NCBI GenBank assembly: GCA_963691705.1
Contig: OY829539.1
Span: forward strand, 56,022,327-56,086,326
DNA length: 64,000 bases
Source of the DNA: Viola odorata
Lineage: Eukaryota; Streptophyta; Magnoliopsida; Malpighiales; Violaceae
Direction of reading: 5' to 3'
The notes below the pieces were generated by a model. It did no database searches. It was not told the DNA's origin and was given only the letters and a program-made list of their open reading frames with translations. A program made the position numbers and the translations under genes. Of the stretch, positions 38,868 through 53,200 are shown piece after piece. The number at the start of each line of letters is the position of its first letter. Positions within the stretch are counted from its first letter, which is position 1.

Positions 38868-40379
38868 TCAATAACCTCGAAGCATCCTTCTTTTTGGCTT
38901 CTTCACGAAACTTAATTTGATCTGCCTGAGGCGTCTCCTCTTCCTAGCCATTTTCTCAGGGAAAGTCTCCCTCTTCTCTTTCTTCACAGCCTTTGGCTTC
39001 TTCAAGAACCTCGGGTCACACCAGTACACTTTGGGTACGACGGGCACCCCACTACTTGATGCTTCATTGAAGAGTGCATTAGCTTTATCAACACGGTTGC
39101 GAGCACCCCACTTTCCCATCAACAGATCATAAGTCTTGACACCAGGTTTGCAACCATCAGACTTCATCATCTCAAAAACAGAGATAGCATGGTCAAGCCT
39201 CTCAATTCCACACAAAATCTTCAAGAACCCATAGTACTCCTTCTTACCAAGCTTATCACCATACCCTGCACTCTTCATTTTATCAATCATCTCATCCCCT
39301 TCCCCAACTCTTGCAGCCTTATACAAACTCCTAGTCAGAGCAAGATAGGTAGTCTCATTGCCATGACAACCCCATTCTCCCATCCTAGAAAACAATTTCA
39401 TTGCATCCTCGGTCCTCCTAATCTTACACAAATTGCAAATCAACACATTAAACGTCTCCACATCCCTTGGAACCCCACGAACATCCATCTCCATTAACAC
39501 CTTCTCCACCTCTGAATCCAATATAAAAGGATCCTTATCCCTGCAAATCTTACAAAGACACTCAAGAATAGCATTAAATGCCGTGGTGCCAATCTCAAAC
39601 CCTCCCCTGTACATTTCACCTGCCAATCTCTTAGCCTCCTCAAGCTTCCCATCAACACACCAACCTTTAATCAACAAATTGCAAATCCCATCATCCGGGA
39701 ATATCTCATTTGCCAGATTTTTCACCATCTTCTCTGCGTAACTGGCGAACCCATTCTCGCTCAACTTCTTAACCACCAACCTCAAGCTCTCTTTATCCCT
39801 CTTTATCCCATAATCACTCTCCATCCTCTCAAAGAAAGCAACAACCTGGGTAGGCCGCCCAGCACGCACGAGCCGATCAACCATCGACTCAAATGTCTTA
39901 GACCCGACAACACCTTTAACATCTACAAGCAGCTCATCGGTCGCTTTGAAATCTTTCCTCCTACCAAAGTAATCAACAAAGAACGATATCGTCTCATCAT
40001 TGTGCTTAAAGTTCGCTTCTTTGACTAACCAGTGGTGGAAGCCGAGAACAGTACGGCCAGCATCTGGGGAGAGATTGAGTGTGTGAAGGACTAAGGAAGG
40101 GGTAATGGAGTTGGAACTGATGAGATGGGAAAAGCTGAGGTGGAGGCGCTGGGAGACGGAGAGAGGGTCGGTTGAGGGATCCTTGAGGAGCTCCGTCGAC
40201 AACGACTGAGCGACGGGGTCTTGGGGGTGAGACGAGAAGGGTTTCGAGAGGAGGAGGAGGGGCAAGACTTGTAATTTAGGGAGATGAGTAGGAGCAAAAT
40301 GGGGATCAGGTAAAGGAGGGACGGAATGAAGGTAATGGTGTATGAACTTGCGGAGTTGCAGAGACGCAAATGGAGGCAT
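38868..40379 (-). CDS. Pentatricopeptide repeat protein, PNM1-like
   Basis: A single intronless frame of 503 aa, typical of P-class PPR genes. Helical PPR pairs run from about residue 150 to 430 (for example DGICNLLIKGWCVDGKLEEA, VETFNVLICNLCKIRRTEDA, VKTYDLLMGKWGARNRVDKA). The N-terminus is Ser/Leu/His-rich with few acidic residues and could be an organelle presequence. The C-terminus is very basic (KMARKRRRLRQIKLSFVKK) and looks like a nuclear localisation signal. That combination recalls Arabidopsis PNM1 (At5g60960), a PPR protein of mitochondria and nucleus. The family binds RNA. The target is unknown. It is divergently arranged with SCD1 across about 900 bp. Confidence 0.85.
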   Translation of the reverse strand: MPPFASLQLRKFIHHYLHSVPPLPDPHFAPTHLPKLQVLPLLLLSKPFSSHPQDPVAQSLSTELLKDPSTDPLSVSQRLHLSFSHLISSNSITPSLVLHTLNLSPDAGRTVLGFHHWLVKEANFKHNDETISFFVDYFGRRKDFKATDELLVDVKGVVGSKTFESMVDRLVRAGRPTQVVAFFERMESDYGIKRDKESLRLVVKKLSENGFASYAEKMVKNLANEIFPDDGICNLLIKGWCVDGKLEEAKRLAGEMYRGGFEIGTTAFNAILECLCKICRDKDPFILDSEVEKVLMEMDVRGVPRDVETFNVLICNLCKIRRTEDAMKLFSRMGEWGCHGNETTYLALTRSLYKAARVGEGDEMIDKMKSAGYGDKLGKKEYYGFLKILCGIERLDHAISVFEMMKSDGCKPGVKTYDLLMGKWGARNRVDKANALFNEASSSGVPVVPKVYWCDPRFLKKPKAVKKEKRETFPEKMARKRRRLRQIKLSFVKKPKRRMLRGY

Positions 40380-41283
40380 TGTTCAATGTAGAAGTGAAGT
40401 GACGAAGGAGAGTTGGGCGTAAAACCCAGAAAAAAGAAATGGAGAAACCGGAAACCGGAAACCGGAAACCTAGTGAGCAGCGGCTAAGCCTAAGATTAAT
40501 GGGGGAACGGGCTGGGCTCCAGTTCGTTTTGGGCTTTTTACAAGTTGTTTGGATAACAAGAATGACTAGTAATTGAGTTGAGTTGCCTGTATTTACAATT
40601 TTCATGGCATGAGTGGAACGTTTAGGTTATTTAGAATCTAATTATCTCATAATTCATAACATTTTCTCACACTCATAAAAAGTAAGATTAATTCACGTAA
40701 TCAATAAAAATAATAATGATAAAATTTTAATTTTAGAAAGAAAATTAAGGTCGATCGTTCTAATTTTTCAAACAATACATTGTGAATATTATCGGTAAAA
40801 AGTAATTTTTTGGTTCAAATCAAATCATTAGGTTTAAATATGTAATAATTAAGAACAAATCTTTAATTAGTACTCGTATTAATTATTTCATGCTTGTTAA
40901 TGTTAGCTCTCGATATATAAGTATTAGTTGTTTTATTTAAATTATATACTACAGTACACTATTATGTTTCGACCATCTTTTCATTTAGTTTGTTGCAATC
41001 TCGATATTATAGAGATTGTAATTAGTTGTAACTATTAACTAATTATGTTGATAATATATGTTTAGTTGTTGATTTTTCTACGCCTGAGTCCTGACCTGAC
41101 AATGATGAGATCCCACTGTTCTTCCATGGCCGAATAGGCAGTCCGTTTCATTCATTTCCATCCACCTGAGAGGTCGTTACTCCATAAACGCTCCCTATCA
41201 CGCAGGCATCCATATCAGCTCTCTCTCGCTTCACCTCATAGCAAGCGAGAGGGAGGTCAGATCTCAGCATCGTCAGCCGCAAA
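40380..41283. promoter_or_regulatory. Divergent promoter region between PPR gene and SCD1
   Basis: 904 bp separate the two start codons. Next to the PPR gene, the leader contains a heptamer array (aaaccgg, about 3.7 copies, 40445-40470). The centre is AT-rich, and the SCD1 side has a CT-rich leader (tctctctcgcttcacctc near 41220). No TATA box is clear for either gene. Confidence 0.4.
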
Positions 41284-44200
41284 ATGGCGCGGATCTTCGA
41301 GTATTTTGTGGTGTGTGGGTTGGGTCCAGAGATGCGAACCGTAGACGGGAACAAAGGCTTCCATGGAACGGGAATCATGTACTTGCCTTCCATGCTCGAT
41401 CAGTACCCTTCCGATACCCACTCCCTCTACCCTCCGCCTCCTCCTCAGCTCCCCACTGTATGCACATTCACGCATTTCCTTTTGTGTTATTGCTGCGTTT
41501 TCAATTCCGTGTAGCTCCTTTCTCACGTTTGTTTTTCTGTAAATGTGGCGGGTGCAGTGTGTTCTGCCAGCTGGCGTGGAGCTATACACCTCTGGATTTG
41601 ATGATAGTGATGCCTCTACTTTTCCGCGGAGCTATCCCATTGTGTTAACTGGTACGTTTATTTTTCCTTGCTGTGTTGCCAGTGTTTGTTTACCGAATGG
41701 TTTGCTAGGTTGATCTTGTATTGGGAGTTGTGAATCTGTTTTGCTTTTTAGTTCGTTTTGGGAATAATTTTAAGGAGTTGTTGGTGGAAAATGTTCTTCG
41801 TTCTGCAAGGTAGTGTGAGTGTCACTGAAGCACGTTGCATGTGTTGTTCTGAATCTTGTATGAATCCCAAAGTGCAGTGGGCTTATGTACCTGAAAATTG
41901 AGGATTGCAAGTTGGAGGATGAAGTGTATTAGCTTTCATCCATGCTTGTCTAGGATGCTTGTTAAAGATTTCAGTTCTTGTAATTCGCTCATAAGGAATT
42001 CTTGCAATAAGGGGTGGAGGATAAGCAAAGTTTTTGTTTAGTAGAGAGGTTTGCTGTATGTTTAAGGGTGAGTACCTTGAAGAGGTCAACTTAATCCGCA
42101 TAGTTCATTTGGTGCAAAAGGGACATTGCTGTATTGGGCATGTGGAAATATTGATTTCTAGACTATGCTAATCTTGATGGCATTGGTTTCTTCACACTCC
42201 ATAGCAAGTTTTGGTTTCCAATTAATTTCTCAGGATGCTGTGCGAAGATTAATGTTGCTATCGCTAGTAGTTCTGAATGATATTGCAAGCATCTCCTCAT
42301 ATAATGTTAATACTGAAATGAAAATTGACCAATGGTCTCTGCATCCACGTTTTGCAGCTATTGAATAGGCAGTTTTCTTTTCTGTCTTCTTTTTGCATAA
42401 TGCTGGTGTCTGCAACTTTCAACATATGACGGGTGGTAGTACCTCATAGACATTCTTTTGTCTTCCAGAAGTCGTTATAAGGAGGAGTCTCATGATCTCC
42501 TTTCTGCTGCATCCAATTGCAGTTGCTTGTTTCTCGACTTATAGGTCTGTCTGTTTGTTAGAGCGAGGGAGGAGACAATTACCTTATAAACTGTTCAGAC
42601 TTTCAATTTCCTATGCCATTCATATTTATACCCCAATTACACGTTGCAGTCTTGTTGATTAAATTGGTCCGTTGCCATAAAAGAGCACCTAATTTCTCTG
42701 TTAGGTGCCAACACAGTGGAGATATGGAGAATCATCTGCATATACTGTGCAGTAGTTTTGACACTTGGCAGAGGTTTACCACTTTTAGTGTGGAGTTATG
42801 CTGTTTTAAAGTAGGACAGATGCTTTGTTAATGGTACAGCATACTGCTTTTGAAGATTTGTGATGCTCACAGTGGTGGGGATCATTTGAACGAAACAGGA
42901 CCCTAAGTTTCTTGAGGATCATTCTCCAGCCAGGCAATTTTAACAAATAGGCCTTAGAGTACAATTAAGCTGCTACTGTTTTGTCTGTGTTTTTCCTTAG
43001 AAATCTTCATCTTTAGCTCTAAGTAATATATGTAGAATTTGAGTAGGCCGAATTACGGATTGCATTCTTTTAGCTTGGGTTTGTTTCCCCTTTAAGCCTC
43101 TAAAGTATATATGCTTTTCAGTTACCTTCTGTAGGTTTAATTTTCTTTCAATTTGACATATTTATCTGATTTTGGTGCTTAGCGGGTCAAACATTGGTAT
43201 TTTGAGTTACAAGTCCTGCATTGAGAAAAGTGAAACTTAAAGCAAATAATTTGATGTGTAGTCATTAGTGTATTATCTTTCCTTGTACATCAAACTATAA
43301 AGCAGCTGATTATAGACATACACTATACATGCAAAGTACTACCTTCTTTAATCAGAGGATACCTGGGTGTATTCCAAATCAATTTCAATTGTGAAGGTGC
43401 CATGAAACCTGCTAAGCAATAATGATGAAATGCTTTCTTTCAAAGTAAAGAAAGCTATATTGGTTTTTGTCTAAATTAAGTTATATTGATTTAAGCCATG
43501 TACCATATGTGTATAGTACTAATTTCGTGAATCATGGAGTACCTGGATCTAATCTGAACCAACTTCAATGGTGAAGGTGCCATGAAACTTTCTAAGCAAT
43601 ATTGATGAAATGCTTTCTTACAAAGTATAGAAAGCTATATTGGTTTCTGGCATAAAGCCTTTTGGCTTTGGGGTACCATTGTTGTGACAACTTTAGGTTC
43701 AAATGTCTATTTTGATACTTATGTTGAAATCATTCTATGGTTCTTTTGTAATGCTTGGGACTAAAATGGTGAAACGAAGCTTCCAAACACTTATAAATCG
43801 CCCTGCTGTGCAAAACTTCAAGGCAATTACTTCTGTCAGAAGCGCTAGAATACATATATCCAGAAAAAGTGCTGTTTTTGGCCTTTCTTCTGCTACATGT
43901 TTTTTTTTTATCAAACTTTCTTGTGCTACATAGTACTTGCTATATGCAAATTTAGCTCTTTAGTATTTGTTGACATTGTAGTGATTGCAGTTTTATTTAT
44001 CATTTATTAGCTTCTTAGTTGTGATCTTTGCCCCTATTCCCCTAGCAAAATCTTGAAACAGAAAATGCATTGTAATGCAATTTTGTTTATTTCGCAGAGG
44101 GTGATGGCTCAAAAATCTATGTTAGTTGCGTAGCTTTTAGGGATCCAGTTAGCGAGGATATTGCTGAAGCCTACCGTATACCGGCAAATTCATTTGCTGA

Positions 44201-47200
44201 CAAATGTATCTGCCTTGTTTCGCGCTCACCTGGTTTCCAGGTTCTTCGAAATGCATTGGAAGAGTTATTTGCACTTTGCTTTTCTCCCAGCGGAAGTAGG
44301 TAAGATCTCTTCTCAGTTATGGAAGCTTGAGTCTCTATTATTTTCCCAGGTTTAGGTTGTGCATACACCTTCTAGTTCAGCAACTTTTTTTCTTTTATTT
44401 TTGTAGACGTGCATTCTTTGCCACCTTCAGATTCTCAATAATACCAACCAAATTTTATGTGCTGTCAGGGTTAATTTACACTTTTGACCAAGTTCATCTT
44501 GTTAACTGAAAATATGCATTGTTGATGTTCTTTTATGGAGTTTAAATTACTCTCTCTCAAAAATTTCAGCAAGCCATTATGGGATGTTATTTCATACATG
44601 GTATCCAATGTACCTTTGCCTACTCCTGGGAAGGATCGAATCTTGTTTGCTATTGAGAATTGCCTGTTTTCTGTGGAGGCTCCACCAAAGGATGGGCTTC
44701 CCCATGCTGATGTATGACTTTCTATCAAATTATTTTTTTGATTTCTTCATTCAAGCAGTCTGTTATTAGTTCAAATGTATTCTGTAAGCTAAACCAAAAT
44801 ATTTAGCCAGGAATTGATATTTTAATCAGCTAACTCTTATTTCACTGAATGCAGATATCATTTCAGCCACTGGTGCAGTGCTTGGATGTTGACAACTTAA
44901 TCAAACTTTTTACTGCTGTCTTAATCGAAAGGAGGGTTTTGCTTCGATCCAACAAGTATCTCTCAGACTTTTGACAGAATAATTGTTTTAGCTAATGTAT
45001 GAAATAGAAGCGGTGTTTGTTTGGTCTTGGGCACTCAGCTATATTGGCTGACAATGCACTTTATAGATACTTATACATGCTCCTAGGATTTTTTGTGAAT
45101 ATGATGTCTGGGATTATTGATGTGCTTTTTGCCTTATTGCTTTTACAGTATGTGTTTTATTCCTTTCTTTCTGAAAAGCTTAATGGTGCTCAGTTATGTA
45201 TATTTATGGCGTGGAATATATATTTTTTATTTTTCTATTTAATGTGCCTAGTTGAGTCCTTTTCTGTTTAGGTTGCCCATTTTATTGTGGACTGGTAACT
45301 TCACAGAAAGCTACCATTCTAGTGATGTGCTTATTAACATATACACACTTTGTGTCTTTGGCAGGTATTCGCTTCTAACTCTGGCATCAGAGGCCATATG
45401 TCACTTAATTTATCCCTTTAGGTGGCAGGTATACTTTCAACAGTGCATATTCATTGTCTCTTTTCATTCTTAACTACAATTTTAGATCCACGATATTGTG
45501 CATATTGGCATCCCTCTTCAGAATAGTGTTTTACAGTTGGATTCTTTGTTCTTTAATAAGCAATTGCAGTGTAACACATCTTCTCATAATTCTTTTTATG
45601 GATTCTCTTCTAATTGTTCTATGTTTTTGTGCTGAAGCATGTCTACATTCCATTACTATTTTTCAGTGGAGTAGACTATATCGATGCTCCTACACCATAT
45701 ATGATGGGTCTTCATTCAAGTGTTGATACATCCAATCTTACAATGGATGGTGTAAGTATTTTGCTGAAACGTTAATGTCTAGTGAATTCTCTTGCAGTGT
45801 ACTAATATATGTTTTTGTCCTTCATTATGTTTGTCAAGTGACTTGTTTTACTTAGGGGCAGCTGAAACAAAACAGTGTGGCTTTGGATACTACTTTTCCA
45901 GTTTCTAGAGTCACTCTATGCCTTTCAACCAATCTCTGCCAGGTTGGGAAATTTTAATGGCTGTGGAGAAGGTATTAGCACCAATGATGGTAGGTTATGT
46001 TGCTAGCGAGAGAGGATGAGGTCCAAACTAAGTATCCATAGTTCTTGAAGAGAGGGAGTGTGTATATTTTGCAAAAGGTAGCGGCACTAAGCAAGTAGGA
46101 TAATATGAGATGGACAGAATATAGTATGACGTGGCTAGAGAACCATATGGGTCTCAACAAAGCCCACTAGGAGAGATAAAAATGTATAGGTTCTCTTTGA
46201 TGCAACCCATCTGAAGCCCACTAAGTCAAATCTCCCTGATCATCTCAATAATTTATCATCCTACAAATCCCTCCACTGATTTATGATTAATCCTACATGG
46301 GTATTAAGAAAATGATGCATCTGCAGCACTCAATTAGTAATAATACTAAATCCATTGTTGTATGATGTGAATGGGTTTTTGTTGGCTTGTTGCTTTAATC
46401 CTGGTCTTTCTAACAGTTTACAATGTAAAGTTGTGTCCTAGCAATCCTATCTCAGTTAAAGTCATCAATAAAATCTCTCCATCAATGAAAATAAAAGTTC
46501 CCTGGCATTCCATGGAAGTAATCGAGATAGTTATACTCCAAAAATGGGTTTGCATCGTTTGCCATTTGGAAAGGCTAGAAATGGATTGAACACTCGGTGT
46601 GCATTATGTGCTTTATTCATATACCATCCTCCTGGCGATCTTCTTGATACCTAATCTAAATGCTATTTGATCCTTGATTTTCTGTTGTAGGTAGTTGTTG
46701 TGGATCTTGATTATAACCAACTTAGCACATCAGAGGAAATACCACATATTCCGGAGCCAGAGCTAAGTTCTTTCCGGGGTGAGATATTGAAGTTGTTGCA
46801 TCCCAATGTCATGGGGATAGATCAAATGAAGGCTGGCCTAGGTGGTTCAACTGAGGAATTTTCTACAGTTTGCAACAAGCCTTGGAGTGAAGAACATGAC
46901 ATTCAACTAAGGTAATACTTTGGTGTTCCATAGAGTGCTTTTGAACTGGTTATTACTTTCCTTGAGCCACATGCTCATATTAACTCATTTTATACAAATA
47001 CGACTACACATTCTTATTTGTACTGAATACTGGAAGATTCATTATTTTCTATTAGCTTGCCTTCTTTTTGTTATATTTGGAATTAACGTCTTCAAAATTG
47101 GTCCGTTCATCAAAGCTGAGAGGGAAGGACATTATAGTCAACTCTGGTTGAATTGGCGTGGAAAATTAATACATAGACTTCTTATCACAGCATCACCATA

Positions 47201-50200
47201 TATCACTGTAGTGCATCAGTTTCATGTCACATTATTTGTTAAATCTCCCCCTTCTCTGATGATGCAATAAAAATTGTGTTTGCCAGGCAGGCTGTCTGAA
47301 ATTTGCATCATGTTTTTATATTGACGTGTAAAATAGCTTTGCAGTACTTCTGCTTTTGTCTGATATTTTATCTGGTGGAGTTTTGTTTACTCTTCATGAA
47401 AATGCTGTTGTCAAATGTTTATGTTGTATTTTCTGTTGGAATATACAGTATTGGTTTTCCCATCATGTAAAAGAATGCACTCTGATCAAAGTGGACCTCT
47501 TCGTTATAATTTTTTTCCATGCATTTTTGTTTATGGTTTTGTTTTCCTGAATGTTCCTCGAATTTGTCTGTTGTGTGCAGGTTGATATTTCTAAAGTTCT
47601 TTGCATCAATTTTAGGCGGCTACCGTAATTTTATTGTATGAAAGTCTTATTTTATTTTATTTTTCTTGGTGAGTTCCTTTTAGGACGTTAAAAACAAACT
47701 TCACTTTAAATTGTTCGTCTGTTGTTAATTTTTGCCAGGAAACTGGTGCTACTCATGTATTCAACACTCAAGCATTTTTGAAGAAGCGCTCTCGATCAAC
47801 CAATCAACCAGAAGAGCCAATGGTGATAACTATTATTCCATTTGTAGTTTGATTCTCAGCTACTTTGTGTAACTGTGAGTCTTGGATTGCATGTATGTGC
47901 TACGTGTGAACAATATGAAACATCTTGCTCTTCTCTTTTCCCAAATTGGTTATGATGATCCCTCTACTTTTATTTAGTTATATGGTATGGTGCTCTGCAC
48001 CATCTCTTCGATTACATCCATCCTCGATGGTGCAACAGAATGAGTTGCAGAGCACTGCTCCTAGCATCTCCTATTTGCTATCTAGTTGGCACAACATATA
48101 GCCATTTCCTTATGGTCAACTTGTAGCAACACTGATCCTCGGAAATATATGTTGAAAGTTTTAGGGTGTTGATGTAGCACATGGGATAGCCGATCTGAAC
48201 AAGTTGGTCACCATCCTTCTCTTTAGAGTGTGTTGGTTAAAGTAGGGGTGATTATTGGTTTGGGTCATCCCACACTCCTATTCGAAGGGGATTCAGGAGT
48301 TGGGTAAATCAATCCAAAAAAAAACTGTATTATATGAGTAAGCCCTGCTTGATCAGGTGGCATGACATGTAATAACATTTGCTGCATTGATGAGCATGTG
48401 GCAGGAATTGTCATCTGAAGGAAAATGAAAAGAATTTTAGTTACTATGTGTTGAGTTCATGGTTAGTGGTATGCTCTTTAACATCTCAAAATGTCCTGTT
48501 TGTCTCACCGCATAAATGTCAACATGGACATGTTAGTTTAATGGGACATAAAGCGACAGAGTTAACATGAACACTTTTGGGATGGATATACTAAAAAAAT
48601 TAGAGTAAAAGGACAACAGGGAGTAAATTTAAGAGTACAAGACTGAATTTTTTCTTTTTCCTAAACCCTTTTTCTGCCACTTTTGATATATTTTCTGACT
48701 TGTCCATTATTATGTACTTTCTGGTATTCTCTTTCTCATTTACTGATTACTTGTTTGCAGATAGCCCAGTTTCTAGACTCTCATGGTTTCTTGGATTATC
48801 TGGAGAGAGTCACGAGTTTTGATCAAAACAATAACAATCTCATTGACAAGTTACAAGATGCACTTGGAAGGAATCAAAATCCGATTTCAATTCTTCCCTC
48901 ATCTCTGACAGAGCTTGAGATTATAACCATATCAGATTCAGATTCAGGAATAATGGGTAAATTTGAGGTGTTGAGACTGCTGATTGCATAAGTTATTGTT
49001 AATTTACAGAAAAATGTTTCAGTAATTGTACTTTGATATATTTAAAAAATAAATGTTCTTTGCTGTTAAATTTGTTGAATTTTTTTTAACAGTAACTGTC
49101 CTCTGATGTGATCAAAATGAATGATCTAAATGGTTTTCTTGTTCAGGATCCGGTGCCAAATATACTTATGATAGGTTTCCTTCAAATGTCAGATCGGAAG
49201 AGCAAGAGGAAAAGAGGAAGCAGATTCTTGCAGCAGCAAGTGGTGCTTTTGAGTACATAAAACATGCTCCTAGGTATTTCTGTTTTATTTGCCAAGTTGT
49301 TATTTCCGGACCTATATATAAATATCATTGTTAGTTCATTGCCTAGTTCTGAAATCCCTAATTCTTCCTCTTTCTATACAAGCTCGCCATCTGTGCAAGT
49401 GGGGAAGGACGCTCTTAGCCCAATGGAGAGAGCAGTAAGTCCTTTATACTGTTATCATGATGAAACAGTTCCAGACATAGTTTATAAAATATCCTAAACA
49501 TAAAATATCACCATTTTACAGGCTGAAAGGGAGCGCATGGTTCTGGACATTAAAGTTAAGCTGCAGGTAAATAGTACTCCATTTGAGTATTCATGGATTA
49601 CTGAATTTCTCGAGTCTAACATATTTTGTAAGAAGTTTTGGCCACCTGGCTGCTGTTGATGTCTCTTGGTAGTTATCTGTTCATTACTAGAGTTTTTACT
49701 GTCACATGCAATCATAAATTGCAATATTTTGTTGGTTAGGTAAACTTTAAGCTTAAAATGATGAGATACCAGCGCTGAATGGTTCTGTTTTCACTGGGAA
49801 CTTTGTGTGTCATTCTCAGCTTGGTGAATAAATGTCAACGATAACGGGACATTTGGTTTTCTATGAGCAATGACATTTGAAAAATATAACTATGGTGTTC
49901 TGCAATGACTTAGTGTTCTCTTTCCTTGCAACTCTTTCCCCTCTGTTGGAGTGATTGATGTGTGCTTTGGAGGGGAGGATAATGAATTGCTTTTACATTA
50001 ATCATCTTGTACAAATAATATGAATATACAAGAAAAAGACATCCAGAGAGCATGCGAAGTTGTTAAACTATAGGTGTGCGATCTTATTTCAGGCTTACTG
50101 CTTCATTACTTAGAAAACTCATTTTAAGATGGTATATATAAATGTTGATGACACATCATGAAATTGTTATCATGTTTCTCACTTTTCTGTTTCCATTATC

Positions 50201-53200
50201 AAGGTATTTTCTTAAGTGTTGCTTTTTCTATTAACTTTGATACAGGGTTTGTGGTTACGTCTTCTGAAACTAGGTGCTACTGATGATCCTCTTTCATCAT
50301 TTGAATATGGCACAATCCTTGGTATGCTTATATGAGACGCTAAACCTCTTATGATATTTTTGCCAAACACTTCAGTTTCTGCTACAGATTCATTTTGGTT
50401 ATTTGGTACAGAGAACACTGCAGGTTAACGAAGTGCTTGTTTATTTTGTTGCAGCATTGATCGAGTCTGATGCTGAAGGGATTGGTGGTAGTGGGTTTGT
50501 GGAATGCATAAGGGAGCACATTCACTCGGTGTGTAACCATGAAATTAGTAAAGGAATTGAATGTTTCTGTATTGAGGACTAAATTAAGTTCATTTTGGAT
50601 TAATACTTGCAGGGATGGCACTGCCGGTTGACTGATGAGCAGTTTATTGCAGTTAAAGAATTGGTATGTAGCTCACACCATACCTAGTGATATCTGAAAT
50701 TGTTTAATACTGAAATATACCATGCTTTGGTCACCCCCTTCCCAGGATGTAAGCCCATGTTTTAAAACTGATTTTGCATACATTCCAAATTATGTTTCAA
50801 ATAACTGTTCTTGCTGTGAGCCAACTGAGCAACTGATCAAATAAATATGACATGAAAAGATTTCCAGCTTTTAACAGTTATTCTTACAAGTTTTAATGTC
50901 AGTTTCTTTGATTTTGTTTTCACAATTTCAGCTTAAAACAGCAATTAGTCGTGCAACCTCCCGGAATGACGTGTCAACTGTTCGAGATGCCCTTGAAGTT
51001 TCTGCTGAGATGTTTAAAAAAGATGCTAATCATGTTTCTGACTATGTCCAACGCCACCTGATTTCACTTTCTATATGGGAGGAGCTACGGTATGCATTAT
51101 AAAATTATTAGGATATCGCTTGTTGTTGCAACTTTTATTTTTCATTCTTCGCTACTAATTTTCTATCGATCTCCTTCAAATTGGAAGCAAATTTTCTCTA
51201 CCTTCCAGATTCCTTGAATTTAGCATCTTAGTTTGTCCTGATCTTCTCTATCCTTTATTATTTTCTTTTAGAAGTGCTTGAAGCATTCCTTGTATAATCT
51301 TGATGGTACATGGTTACCCTTGTGTTTTCCTAATGAGTTTATTTGGTTAAAACATTTTGTTTTATTGCCCTGCAGGTTCTGGGAAGGATACTTTGACTAT
51401 CTAATGGACCGTTGTTCAAGCAAGTAAGAATGCAGATTCTTTATTGTCATTCATAATTATTTGGGTAAAGTACATAAAACCCTATAGTTTATAAAATGTT
51501 CCACTTAACCCAAATGTTCTCTAAAAGTTGCAATTTTAACCTTTCTAGTGGTTAAAAATTCAAAACACATGGTAAAACAATTCAAAAAATTATGCAAATT
51601 TGAGGAAAAATGTAACAAATATGGCAGAGTTCACTCCACTTAAAAATTGAAAAAAATAATGAGAACATTTTTTTAAAAATATTTAAAGAGAAATAAATTA
51701 AAACACAAATTGTAAATATATATATTTTCATTGTATTAAGTTCTACCATATTAGTTACATTATTTATTTGTCCAAATTTCATAATTTTTTGCAATTTTTT
51801 ACTATTTGTTTTGGATTTTTGAAGTATTTAAAAGGTTAAGATTGCAACTTTCAGGAAACTATAAGGTTTGTAGTGCACGCTTTTAAACTATAGGGGGTTA
51901 AGTGGAACATTTTGTAAACTAAAGGGTTTTTATGTAGTTTCCCCTATTTATTTATTTTACCTAATTTCTTCTCCTTCGTTGGTGTTGTGTACTGAACAAG
52001 CAACATTATTTCTTCTCCTTCATATCTACTTGCCTGTGGCCCCTTAATTCCTTCGTATTCCTACTACTACTATTATTATTCTTTAATATCTTTGGTTATA
52101 TTCTTGCTAGCTTACTAACTTGCTCCATCTGCTTAATGGTTGTCATCCATCTTGAAGGATCTTTATCCTATTAAGTCATACAAGTGTCAGAACTATTTCT
52201 TGGGCTTTGGAAATAGATAATTGTCAAATAACGTGTAAGTTTTGGGTAGAACTAAATAACTGCTCTTGGGATGCACTTTCGGACAAAAAAGAGCACGGTT
52301 ACTGTGAAGAACATATATACATTGAGAACTGTGCTTGATTCCCTCCATGATGACTGACTTTTCCACATTTTTTCTAGGAATTCATGAAACTTTTGTTCCT
52401 TGGTCTGTTCTTTTCTTTCTAACATTGACTATAAATTATTGCTCCGCTATTTTTAATCTATTTTTGGTGTCAGGTCAACCAATTATGCAACCCTAGTAAC
52501 TGCACAACTAGTTATGGTGGCATCACATATGGTGATCTTCTTTGTCATTCACTTTTTCCTTTTACCCCTTTCCTGCTTAGCTTGAACTTTTTTTGTATAT
52601 TTATTTATTTTGACATTGTTTTATGTCATCGTCTAGGCTGGATTGGGTCTTAGTGATAATGATGCTTGGCATCTGATGGAGACAATAGCGGAGAAGAACA
52701 ATATTGGATACAAACAGTTTGTAAGTTAGCTACCCCTCATTTATCTAATATCATACGATGTTTGAAATAAAGGAGATAACAGATAACTCCTTGTGGAATT
52801 TTGGAACTCCATTTAAAGGTCATTGTTAGTAGCATCATGGCCCTTTCTTTAGTGCTACCATGCAAGTATTCATATGAAGTTTTTATTGTAACTGGACCTT
52901 TTTTCTGGACAGGCTTAGCATTCTGTGTGATTTTACCATTCTTACTTGGCTTAAGACTTGCCCCTATATTTGTTCTAAATTCTCAAATAAGTCCTCATGT
53001 TTAAAATGTTGTCAACTGCACCTTCACCAATATGGCTCAATTGAATCCAAATAGACAATTTGGAACTCAGAAATTACGCAAATCATTTGAAATTTATAGT
53101 GAACTATTTCTCCTCCATGTACAAAAATTCAAGTAATTTTTATAATTTAAAATTTAAAATTGGTCCTTTATGCAGTTGGACTTGATTGAGTCTTGTTGGT

